Positions 1 to 7,130 of a DNA stretch of 8,326 nt are shown piece by piece. Positions within the stretch are counted from its first letter, which is position 1. Each line of letters opens with the position of its first letter. The position numbers and the translations under genes were made by a program. Source of the DNA: Candidatus Heimdallarchaeota archaeon (GTDB lineage Archaea > Asgardarchaeota > Heimdallarchaeia > Heimdallarchaeales > Kariarchaeaceae). A model generated the notes under the pieces. The model searched no databases. It was not told the DNA's origin and worked only from the letters and a program-made list of their open reading frames with translations. Location: assembly GCA_029882335.1 (NCBI GenBank), contig JAOUKW010000174.1:1-8326 (forward strand). Direction: 5' to 3'.

Positions 1-71
1 TAACCAAATTAAATCTTGAATTCCCAGAAGAAATAGAACCAACAACAACTGAGAAATTTTTTGGTGATTAA
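1..71 (+). CDS. C-terminal end of an unknown upstream gene (partial)
   Basis: Reading codons from base 3, the frame is open to a TAA at 69-71 and ends in EFPEEIEPTTTEKFFGD. The stop lies one base before the ATG of the MoxR-type ATPase, the spacing of an operon partner. The Shine-Dalgarno site of the ATPase lies inside the last codons, suggesting translational coupling. The tail is acidic and Pro/Thr-rich, like a flexible C-terminus. Only 22 residues are visible, so no family can be named. Since MoxR and VWA genes often travel with a third component, this could be that component, but this is inference. A chance open frame of this length is also possible. Confidence 0.5.
   Translation, partial: TKLNLEFPEEIEPTTTEKFFGD
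63..68 (+). promoter_or_regulatory. Shine-Dalgarno site of the MoxR-type ATPase
   Basis: GGTGAT is complementary to the archaeal 16S rRNA 3' end and sits 4 bases before the ATG at 73. It favours that ATG over the in-frame TTG (61) and GTG (64), which overlap the site itself. Confidence 0.7.
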
Positions 72-72
72 T

Positions 73-972
73 ATGAGTGATATATTACAATTATTGAAAG
101 AAAAGAAATCACAAGAATTACGACAAGATATCGATTTAATTCTTGAGGGACAGTATAAAATAGCTTATGAGGCTATGTTAGATGCATACAATGCAGGTTT
201 ATTTGTAGGTCTGATTGGACCTGTTGGAAGTGGTAAAACTGCATTATGTAGGAAATTCGCTTATGATCTTGGCTTGCCATTCAACTGGGTGACATTTTCT
301 GATTTGGTACGACCTTCTACATTAATCGGATCATTAGATCCCACTCTTGTATTCAATACTGGTTTTACAGAAGAAGCATTTTCTCCCGGTCCATTTACTG
401 TATCTGCACTACAGGGTGGTGTATTCTTGGCTAATGAACTGAATAGAGGTGATGAATATGTTCTTAATACATTGTTAGATGCATTAGAAGAGAAGAAATT
501 ATATATTCCATCGCTAAGAACTTGGTATGATGTAGATGATAAATTTTACATGATTTCCGCGATGAATCCATCAGAAACACGCGGAACTCGTAAATTACCT
601 TCTGCAATCAAGGATAGAATTAAAGTATGGATACATATGACTTATCCATCGAAATCTACGGAATTGAAAATAGTAAAATCTAAGGTTGAAGAATACAACT
701 TACCAGCATCAATTATTGAGAAATCAATTGAATTAGTCGCACAAATCCGTAGTGATCCTCAGATAGAACAACCAGCATCCATCCGTTCATCTATCGGACT
801 TGCAAGATTAACTGCAGAAACTGCCAGGAGATTACAAGTCAATCCTGATACAACTTTACTTGCCAAATCGGCAATGTTAATACTTCCAGATGCAATTAAG
901 TTAAAAGCAGGTAGAGTGCCTGAAAATTACATCAAAGACCTTTGTAAGCGAATATTAGGAGTTTCTGCATGA
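73..972 (+). CDS. MoxR-type AAA+ ATPase
   Basis: Predicted cytoplasmic AAA+ ATPase of the MoxR group, 299 residues from the ATG at 73, a normal length for the family. Visible motifs: Walker A GPVGSGKT (49-56); Walker B region GGVFLANELNRG (115-126); sensor 1 in ISAMNP (Asn165); LPSAIKDR (175-182), matching the LPxAxxDR segment with the arginine finger; and sensor 2 in ASIRSSIGLARL (Arg238) in the helical lid. MoxR ATPases usually act as chaperone-like remodellers with a VWA partner, inserting cofactors or metals or assembling complexes. The next gene, overlapping by 4 bases, encodes such a partner. One oddity: the Walker B aspartate is Asn121 (LANE, where MoxR relatives usually have LADE), while the catalytic glutamate is kept. 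The substrate cannot be told. CobS-like chelatase subunits are relatives, but no cobalamin context is visible. Confidence 0.94.
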   Translation: MSDILQLLKEKKSQELRQDIDLILEGQYKIAYEAMLDAYNAGLFVGLIGPVGSGKTALCRKFAYDLGLPFNWVTFSDLVRPSTLIGSLDPTLVFNTGFTEEAFSPGPFTVSALQGGVFLANELNRGDEYVLNTLLDALEEKKLYIPSLRTWYDVDDKFYMISAMNPSETRGTRKLPSAIKDRIKVWIHMTYPSKSTELKIVKSKVEEYNLPASIIEKSIELVAQIRSDPQIEQPASIRSSIGLARLTAETARRLQVNPDTTLLAKSAMLILPDAIKLKAGRVPENYIKDLCKRILGVSA

Positions 973-3455
973 GCTTTCCAAATGACCATGTTCAATCCTT
1001 CACCCCAATTAGCTTCAGCGTGGCATTTGTTAATAAAATGAGAGAAACCAAGGGAATTGCAAATATACCGTCCATACGAACGATAATTTCAATTCCTAAA
1101 TTTATTACAGCTAGATATTTCAGAAAAGAAATACTCATTCCCATGGATTATATCGAGGCAGCCGTCTATAATACACCGTATGAGGATCAAGTAATAGCCA
1201 AAAAAATTGCACATGAATTATTATTTCCCAAATCTCTGTCACAAAGTGGAGAAGCAACTGAAAAAGAAAAGAAAACAAAAACTAACAAGCCTGTCAATGC
1301 TCAAAATCTATCTGCAGTTGATTTAATCATGTCTGAATTAGCAGATTTGGGATTGAACGGAATAGACTTAGATGATGAAAGCAATCTATTCGATGATCTA
1401 AGCGAGCAACAAGATAAATCTTGGAACTTTTTGAATAATCTGCTTAATTCTAATGAAACCAAACATCAACTAATGCTTAAATTACTGGATTCACTTGAAT
1501 ATGAATATAAAATCATAGAACAAGGAATACAAAGCATGGAGGAACTCAATGATTACTTAAAACAAACTCTCATGCAAAAAGCAGGATCATGGGAAGATCT
1601 AGATATGAAATATGCAGGTGAATTGAATTATACCGATATATTAGCTAAATATTCTATCTTACCCTGGGAGATAGCTACTTCACTTGCTCTTACTGAAAAC
1701 AATGAATTAAGTAATTTCTTGAAAGACACATTGGATACCTCAGAACCTACATCATTGGGGTATATACTGCGTTATTTAACTACAGTAAACAACAAACCTG
1801 ATGAAAATTGGATATCTGAGGCTTTTAAACGTGTGAAAACACTTCAAGGATATTATGAACTAATACATGCAACTCAAGAATACAAGAAGCCAGAAGATGA
1901 ATTACTAAAAAATTCAGCTCAACATGAAATGAAACAATCTTTAGATACTGCAGATGAAATATTTACTCAATTTGCAGAAGATTTGTCGTCCGAACTATTT
2001 AATCACTGGAAGAATTGCTATCCTCAACCAAAAATAAATGATGTACTCGACGCAATTCATCCCGATCCTAGCTGGTGTAATATCCTAGAAGATGCTGTAA
2101 AAAGAGAAATAAACACTAATAATCCCGAAGAGATGATTGAACTTGCAAGAAAGTTGAATACGTTTTCTCATTCGCGAATGGATACAGACATGATATCCAA
2201 GAAAAATGATTTGGTCAAAGAAGTAGCAACTTTGGCAATGGAACATACCACAACTAAAGAGAGTTTCCTACCCAGATTAGAGGATATATTCAATAATTCA
2301 ATAATTCCTGATTATCCAAGAATCGTAAAGGCAGGGGAGGGATTAAACATATCGGAGGAAGAAATAGCAGAATTATTTAACAATCCAATTGAACAGTTGA
2401 GGATGTACATATTATCTAATAATACACAACAATCCAAATACAATCGTCTTATTCCAAAGATATCTGGCATTGCCAAACCTAAGATGACAGAATTCATGCA
2501 ACATGCAATTTCTACCAATAACTCATCTGCACTAGGTGCTCTTGGTGCTATTGATATGGGAAGTGCGAGTCAAACAGCTGATGAATTAGGTGCGATTGAT
2601 AAATTAGTCAATGCAATAGATATACGAGCTGGTGGTGGTGAAAATTTAATTAAACAATGGTTTGTACATAGGGATCGTCTACCAAAAGAATTTAGAGAAA
2701 AAATACAAGACTATATCCGCGATTTACTGGTAGAAATCGGAATTGAATGGGCAAATAAAGGATTTGGTAACACAGAAGAAGGTATCATTCCAAAATTAAC
2801 CATTCGACCATTTCGAGAAGGAGATGATATGGATTTACTAGATATTGACGCAACGCTGGATTCTATACTTTCTTCCGGAAAAGAACTTAGATTCATTACA
2901 ATGGATGAATTAATGATTAACGAGACTGCCAAGGGAAAAGCAGCACTTGGTGTATTAATAGATATATCTGGATCAATGAGTGGAAATAACCTTGCCATGT
3001 GTGCAATTGCAGTAATCATGCTACTTGCCAAATTAGATACCAAAGAAATTGCTATCGCTATGTTTGAATCAAATACGCACATTATCAAGGGATTTAATGA
3101 CGATATTGGATTATCCGACGTAGCCAATGAACTATTATTAATTACAGCAAGAGGTGGGACAAGAATTGATGCTGCATTACAATGGATTACAAAGGAATTT
3201 GAAAATGTCGTCGATAGCGAGGTAAGACTATTGTATTTATTATCAGACTTTTGTTTTTTCGAAAAGGAAGACTATATATTGAACCTATGTCAACCATTAG
3301 CAAATGAGACTGTAAGGATACTTTGTGCCAGTCATTCTCAGTTAAATCGGAAGATAATGGAATTAATGAAATCTAATTTAGATGGTCATGAAATGAGAAT
3401 AAAGAATTTTGATACATTACCAAAATTGTTGAGTGAAGTAATATCATCATTTTAA
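969..3455 (+). CDS. large VWA-domain (MIDAS) protein, partner of the MoxR ATPase
   Basis: An 828-residue protein whose start overlaps the ATPase stop (ATGA, 969-972), with AGGAG at 957-961 giving 7-base spacing. The C-terminal part (about 658-790) is a von Willebrand factor A domain: a hydrophobic strand leads into DISGSMS (Asp665, Ser667, Ser669), followed by GGTRID (Thr731) and LLSD (Asp760), a complete DxSxS...T...D metal-ion-dependent adhesion site. Just before it, residues 611-637 (IRPFREGDDMDLLDIDATLD) resemble the segment that precedes VWA domains in MoxR-linked proteins. Residues 1-600 are largely helical and acidic with no recognised domain; a Lys/Thr-rich linker lies at about 95-110. 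No signal peptide or membrane segment is seen, so it should be cytoplasmic. By family analogy the VWA domain recruits or presents the substrate to the ATPase. Function beyond that is unknown. Confidence 0.92.
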   Translation: MSFPNDHVQSFTPISFSVAFVNKMRETKGIANIPSIRTIISIPKFITARYFRKEILIPMDYIEAAVYNTPYEDQVIAKKIAHELLFPKSLSQSGEATEKEKKTKTNKPVNAQNLSAVDLIMSELADLGLNGIDLDDESNLFDDLSEQQDKSWNFLNNLLNSNETKHQLMLKLLDSLEYEYKIIEQGIQSMEELNDYLKQTLMQKAGSWEDLDMKYAGELNYTDILAKYSILPWEIATSLALTENNELSNFLKDTLDTSEPTSLGYILRYLTTVNNKPDENWISEAFKRVKTLQGYYELIHATQEYKKPEDELLKNSAQHEMKQSLDTADEIFTQFAEDLSSELFNHWKNCYPQPKINDVLDAIHPDPSWCNILEDAVKREINTNNPEEMIELARKLNTFSHSRMDTDMISKKNDLVKEVATLAMEHTTTKESFLPRLEDIFNNSIIPDYPRIVKAGEGLNISEEEIAELFNNPIEQLRMYILSNNTQQSKYNRLIPKISGIAKPKMTEFMQHAISTNNSSALGALGAIDMGSASQTADELGAIDKLVNAIDIRAGGGENLIKQWFVHRDRLPKEFREKIQDYIRDLLVEIGIEWANKGFGNTEEGIIPKLTIRPFREGDDMDLLDIDATLDSILSSGKELRFITMDELMINETAKGKAALGVLIDISGSMSGNNLAMCAIAVIMLLAKLDTKEIAIAMFESNTHIIKGFNDDIGLSDVANELLLITARGGTRIDAALQWITKEFENVVDSEVRLLYLLSDFCFFEKEDYILNLCQPLANETVRILCASHSQLNRKIMELMKSNLDGHEMRIKNFDTLPKLLSEVISSF

Positions 3456-3758
3456 AACGACTACAACACTTGTATGTTTATTTTCAGCTCCACGGGAACA
3501 AATATTTACGATTTGATTTGTAGTTTTCTATGATTAACCCATATCGGATTTGTATGGTCTGTTTGAAATTTGAAGTATTCTTTGAGTGGAGTAAATTGGA
3601 GATGTGATAATATGACTTGGATCAATAATTATCATCTTAACTAATAATTTTGTGTTTTATAATGGATTGAATAAGTATTTTAATCTGCAGTTCTCTCAAT
3701 TAAATAGTTAAGTTTTGTATTAATTTGTATTTACTGGATAATTTTCTATGCAAACATT
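3456..3758. other. gene-free interval before the CRISPR leader
   Basis: AT-rich, with stops in every frame and no credible gene or RNA structure. It contains a T-rich stretch soon after the VWA stop (about 3475-3485) that could end transcription, and a TATA-like TTTTATAATG at 3655-3664 with no obvious gene at the right distance. I see nothing else. Confidence 0.5.
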
Positions 3759-3764
3759 ATGTGC

Positions 3765-3772
3765 TTTATAAG
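3765..3772 (+). promoter_or_regulatory. TATA-like box in CRISPR leader 1
   Basis: TTTATAAG is preceded by ATGTGC and followed by TTG. The same context recurs as TTTTTAAG in the second leader (7950-7957). A start about 25 bases downstream would fall near 3793, upstream of the ATG at 3824 and the array. It may drive the leader frame, the array, or both; preservation in both copies is the main support. Confidence 0.45.
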
Positions 3773-3823
3773 TTGTTAATACAATGTATATTTGAAATAT
3801 CTCGAAACCTTGGTGATCGTTAA

Positions 3824-4153
3824 ATGAGTGATAGGAATTGCATAAATTGTGGTGAATTATTTGGTATTAATTCGAATGATGAATTAATGATTAGTAAGTT
3901 ACTGCACTCATTAAATAAGAAAATACCTAATCGAAGGCGATTATTTGATGTTTTGAATGGAATTGTGGGTTGTAGGCAAAAAATCGGTTGTATATTTGGT
4001 TTGGTTGGTAATGAGCGAGATACACGCATGTTGCAAAATTGCCCCCTGAATTTACAGTCGACAAGTCGGAGATCCGCGTTTTCCAAGTGGCGAATCTCGC
4101 AGTCACTTTTTTCTAGACCATTGAATGGAGGCTTGGAGATGGCAAAAACATAA
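3824..4153 (+). CDS. leader-embedded open frame, 109 codons (doubtful gene)
   Basis: An ATG is preceded by a good archaeal Shine-Dalgarno, GGTGAT (3812-3817, 6-base spacing), and a TATA-like box at 3765-3772. The frame ends with TAA two bases before the first CRISPR repeat. The product would be small and basic, with CINCG near the start (Cys6, Cys9) resembling a zinc knuckle, a helical middle (about 20-60) and an Arg/Ser-rich end. A second copy (8009-8326) keeps the ATG and open frame. Against a selected protein: differences between copies fall at codon positions 1/2/3 as 14/10/10, 20 of 23 changed codons alter the amino acid, and the CxxC is lost in the second copy. The last third also uses GC-rich codons (CCC, TCG, GCG) unlike the operon upstream. 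I recognise no family. It may be leader DNA that is open by descent from an old gene. Confidence 0.3.
   Translation: MSDRNCINCGELFGINSNDELMISKLLHSLNKKIPNRRRLFDVLNGIVGCRQKIGCIFGLVGNERDTRMLQNCPLNLQSTSRRSAFSKWRISQSLFSRPLNGGLEMAKT
4069..4098 (+). repeat. inverted repeat in CRISPR leader 1
   Basis: GAGATCCGC (4069-4077) and GCGAATCTC (4090-4098) pair in 8 of 9 positions around a 12-base loop. A smaller palindrome, CGGA-GA-TCCG (4067-4076), overlaps the left arm. Both are intact in leader 2 (8254-8283). This could be a bend or protein site for adaptation, or an RNA hairpin. Confidence 0.55.
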
Positions 4154-4155
4154 CG

Positions 4156-6305
4156 GTCACAATTGAGAAAAACCTAGTAATAGGATTGAAACAGCTCCAG
4201 CATTGGACAACATGTCTTTAATACCAGTATGTCACAATTGAGAAAAACCTAGTAATAGGATTGAAACAACTGCAGCTCTTGGAAATTTAGTTTATTTCTT
4301 TTGGTGTCACAATTGAGAAAAACCTAGTAATAGGATTGAAACTGTTATTATATCCTCTCTCAACAAATCATCAATCATAGTCACAATTGAGAAAAACCTA
4401 GTAATAGGATTGAAACGTAGAGGATACGTTTGTAACCTCTGTATGTACAGATTGTCACAATTGAGAAAAACCTAGTAATAGGATTGAAACGTGCATCCAG
4501 CACTAAAACCTATCTTGAAGAAATATTTGTCACAATTGAGAAAAACCTAGTAATAGGATTGAAACTGCAAATAATCATCAGGGTATAGCTGTTCCTGTGG
4601 TGGTCACAATTGAGAAAAACCTAGTAATAGGATTGAAACGGTGATACTATTGAACTTACTAATGATGAAGTAAAAACAGTCACAATTGAGAAAAACCTAG
4701 TAATAGGATTGAAACCGAAAGGCATGTGAATCATGCTGTATCACATGCGTTGAGTCACAATTGAGAAAAACCTAGTAATAGGATTGAAACGCGGATGATA
4801 GATGCAGGTCAATACTGCTAAAGTCTACGGTCACAATTGAGAAAAACCTAGTAATAGGATTGAAACCCGAGTGATTAACATTCGTGTTAATCCAATTTGA
4901 GCCGGTCACAATTGAGAAAAACCTAGTAATAGGATTGAAACTAATATATATACCCACTTTTTCCCTTTAAATGTTTTTAGTCACAATTGAGAAAAACCTA
5001 GTAATAGGATTGAAACAATGTACTATTTAATCAAGTTCCAAAAAGCAATAATAAAGTCACAATTGAGAAAAACCTAGTAATAGGATTGAAACTCAATTCC
5101 TACTTCAAAACCAATTATATCAAGTATACCAGTCACAATTGAGAAAAACCTAGTAATAGGATTGAAACGTCTACCATTATTCGTCTACCAATTCTTCATG
5201 TGGATCAGTCACAATTGAGAAAAACCTAGTAATAGGATTGAAACATAGATTCTGGAAGTGTTTCTAATTGATTAAAACCCAAAAGTCACAATTGAGAAAA
5301 ACCTAGTAATAGGATTGAAACCCAATTATATTATTCATATCTGAGATTGCATCCTCAAAGTCACAATTGAGAAAAACCTAGTAATAGGATTGAAACCGCA
5401 ATCTTCAGCTATTCTCTCCGCATAATAGCTTAGATGTCACAATTGAGAAAAACCTAGTAATAGGATTGAAACTCATATATCTCCAATGTTGTAATAACAG
5501 TATAATCTGCATGTCACAATTGAGAAAAACCTAGTAATAGGATTGAAACACACCAATTGCTAATTGATGAGAACCAGGACCTTCACTGTCACAATTGAGA
5601 AAAACCTAGTAATAGGATTGAAACTAAAGTATTCGATAGGGTCTTTTGTGGTTTGTTTGATCTGTCACAATTGAGAAAAACCTAGTAATAGGATTGAAAC
5701 GAGAGGAAATAGCATTGTATTCTTCAAAATATGAATATAAGTCACAATTGAGAAAAACCTAGTAATAGGATTGAAACTGATTTTGTTGCAATAGAGCAAT
5801 ACAGGTTTGAAGAAGAAGTCACAATTGAGAAAAACCTAGTAATAGGATTGAAACAGCTTACTTAGAAGAACAGACATTGAGTTTTCACTCCTGTCACAAT
5901 TGAGAAAAACCTAGTAATAGGATTGAAACATCTTTTGTTTTTGATTTAGGCTTAGTAATCAACTTTGTCACAATTGAGAAAAACCTAGTAATAGGATTGA
6001 AACTTTTTTAGATTTGAATCTGCATGGTAAAGCTGAATAGAAGTCACAATTGAGAAAAACCTAGTAATAGGATTGAAAGATTCAATATATTCAAAGCAAT
6101 AATTCTTTCTTTTTTAAGTCACAATTGAGAAAAACCTAGTAATAGGATTGAAAGAGCTGTACCGTCATACAACTGACTTTGACGGGCGTCATAGTCACAA
6201 TTGAGAAAAACCTAGTAATAGGATTGAAACTTATCTGTTAATATGTATTTTCCAACTGCATTGAGAATGTCACAATTGAGAAATACCTAGTAATAGGATT
6301 GAAAT
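4156..6305 (+). CRISPR. CRISPR array, 29 repeats and 28 spacers
   Basis: The 37-base repeat begins GTCACAATTG and ends ATTGAAAC. Repeats start at 4156, 4231, 4306, 4380, 4454, 4529, 4603, 4679, 4754, 4830, 4905, 4980, 5056, 5132, 5208, 5285, 5360, 5436, 5513, 5588, 5664, 5741, 5818, 5893, 5967, 6043, 6118, 6194 and 6269. Spacers are 37-40 bases, all different, summing to 1077. Twenty-six repeats are identical; those at 6043 and 6118 end in G in place of C, and the last (6269) has A16T and C37T. The degenerate copy marks the trailer, so the leader is on the left and the array is read on the + strand. Inside the repeat, CCTA-GTAA-TAGG forms a small hairpin ending 8 bases before the repeat end, as expected for Cas6 cleavage leaving an 8-base ATTGAAAC tag. 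Such repeats occur with type I-A/I-B and type III systems; no cas gene is present to decide. Confidence 0.99.
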
Positions 6306-6424
6306 ATAGTTTAAATATCGAGATGGACGTAGTATTGTGTTTGATATTAATTACAAAATACCAGAAATGGAACTGAAAGATTGTATTACATAAGCTTTGA
6401 CTTATTGCAAAAGTAAAATTCAAA
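6306..6424. other. array trailer and convergent gap
   Basis: Array transcription (+) and marC (-) converge here. On the - strand, just past the marC stop, there is a T-rich stretch (about 6408-6420) that could act as an archaeal terminator for marC. No hairpin or T-run clearly ends the array transcript, and no gene is seen. Confidence 0.35.
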
Positions 6425-7042
6425 TTATAAATAGAATGTTAAGTAAATCCATTGATTTATTCCAGTAAGGATCATTTGAATTCCAATAGTAAGGATTAAT
6501 AGTGCATTCAACTTAATAATTGTTGAAGAGGCCTTTTTACCAAGTTTGTCCATAATTTGACTTCCATATTTTAGGAATATAAAGGTGAAAAATAAAACTA
6601 CAAGTACTATAATGGATACAATAAGTACATCAATTACTTTTGTTGATATTATTTCTTTTGAAGATGTAATCACGATTATGGCAGTAATAGAACCAGGACC
6701 TGCAATTAATGGAAAACCAATGGGAAATAATCCCGGAGATTCATCTGCATCTACTTCCCTCATTTTGTCATTCATTATTTCATATCCGAATTTAAAAATC
6801 AATATGCCTCCTGCTATTTGAAGAGCAAATGTTGATATTCCAAGTAGATTGAGAATTGAATGACCTAAAAATATAGAACCAATTAGTAATAAACCTGAGA
6901 ATAATGTAGCTTGATATAATACCACTTTTTTTTCGACTTCATTCATCTTTGAAGTAAGAGATAAATATGGTGCGATTACTCCAGGAGGATCAATCATGAT
7001 CATCAAGGTAATAAAAATTTCAAGGACTAATTCAATTTTCAT
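6425..7042 (-). CDS. marC: MarC family integral membrane protein
   Basis: A 205-residue polytopic membrane protein of the MarC (UPF0056) family, normal in length. Hydrophobic segments lie at about 5-27, 42-60, 67-87, 105-127, 135-158 and 176-196, suggesting six membrane spans. Family hallmarks are IDPPG (17-21) in the first segment, ALQIAGGILIF (73-83) and FPIGFPLIAGPGSIT (106-120) in the fourth, plus a closing LLILTIGIQMILTGI (181-195). The family's transport role is not settled; the name comes from a multiple-antibiotic-resistance locus, but the link to drug resistance was not upheld. The ATG at 7042 was chosen because a TATA-like box lies 30 bases upstream and the hydrophobic start follows directly. 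It is divergent from the Lrp-type regulator, which may control it. Confidence 0.93.
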   Translation of the reverse strand: MKIELVLEIFITLMIMIDPPGVIAPYLSLTSKMNEVEKKVVLYQATLFSGLLLIGSIFLGHSILNLLGISTFALQIAGGILIFKFGYEIMNDKMREVDADESPGLFPIGFPLIAGPGSITAIIVITSSKEIISTKVIDVLIVSIIVLVVLFFTFIFLKYGSQIMDKLGKKASSTIIKLNALLILTIGIQMILTGINQWIYLTFYL

Positions 7043-7067
7043 TAATTACATATTACTATTCAGAAGT

Positions 7068-7077
7068 ATTATAAATT
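7068..7077 (-). promoter_or_regulatory. TATA-like box of marC
   Basis: Read on the - strand, AATTTATAAT is centred about 30 bases before the marC ATG. This predicts a start only a few bases from the codon, that is, a nearly leaderless mRNA, common in archaea. No Shine-Dalgarno is seen, which agrees. Confidence 0.5.
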
Positions 7078-7114
7078 ACCGACTGTAAAATAGTACAATA
7101 ATATTCATAAAGAC

Positions 7115-7124
7115 ATATATTTAT
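7115..7124 (+). promoter_or_regulatory. TATA-like box of the Lrp/AsnC gene
   Basis: ATATATTTAT is centred about 30 bases before the ATG at 7150, predicting a start near 7146 and an almost leaderless transcript. No Shine-Dalgarno precedes the ATG. Confidence 0.5.
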
Positions 7125-7130
7125 TAGATT

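Larger units (their letters stand above)
3759..4155 (+). promoter_or_regulatory. CRISPR leader 1
   Basis: This segment abuts the first repeat on the side opposite the degenerate repeat, as expected of a leader. Bases 3759-4141 have a counterpart at 7944-8326. Between 3824 and 4141 I count 34 mismatches in 318 bases without gaps: 33 fall in 3824-4030 and one in the 111 bases 4031-4141. Identity rising towards the repeat is typical of leaders, whose proximal end guides Cas1-Cas2 integration. This proximal block is visibly richer in G+C than the surroundings and holds short inverted repeats (4033-4042, 4067-4076, 4069-4098). Upstream of 3824 the match weakens and needs small compensating gaps. 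Confidence 0.85.

Noticed and set aside
2312..3127. Antisense open frames of 68 and 138 codons within the VWA gene
   Set aside because: They lie opposite a gene with a clear VWA domain, have no Shine-Dalgarno or promoter, and show no family features.
3968..4008. Three GGTTG motifs spaced 17-18 bases apart in leader 1, a possible repeated protein site
   Set aside because: The first copy is absent from leader 2, so the spacing is not conserved.
3820..4086. - strand open frame of 88 codons over leader 1, with a 72-codon counterpart at 8053-8271
   Set aside because: It is the antisense shadow of the leader. The two copies do not share the same extent and no start signal is seen.
4772..4957. - strand frame in the array encoding a repeated peptide (also 6238-6423)
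   Set aside because: The repeated residues are the reverse complement of CRISPR repeats; it is not a protein.
5169..5190. GTCTACCA repeated 14 bases apart within one spacer
   Set aside because: A short direct repeat inherited from the protospacer; it does not disturb array periodicity and has no clear meaning.
5570..5582. 13-base identity between a spacer (5550-5587) and the marC gene (6689-6701), a possible self-targeting spacer
   Set aside because: The shared bases code for Gly-Pro-Gly-Ser in both on the - strand, and similarity ends on both sides. It is too short for a target and probably chance or a common peptide motif.
6585..6821. + strand frame of 78 codons over marC
   Set aside because: It is a shadow of the MarC coding sequence on the other strand, with no start signals.
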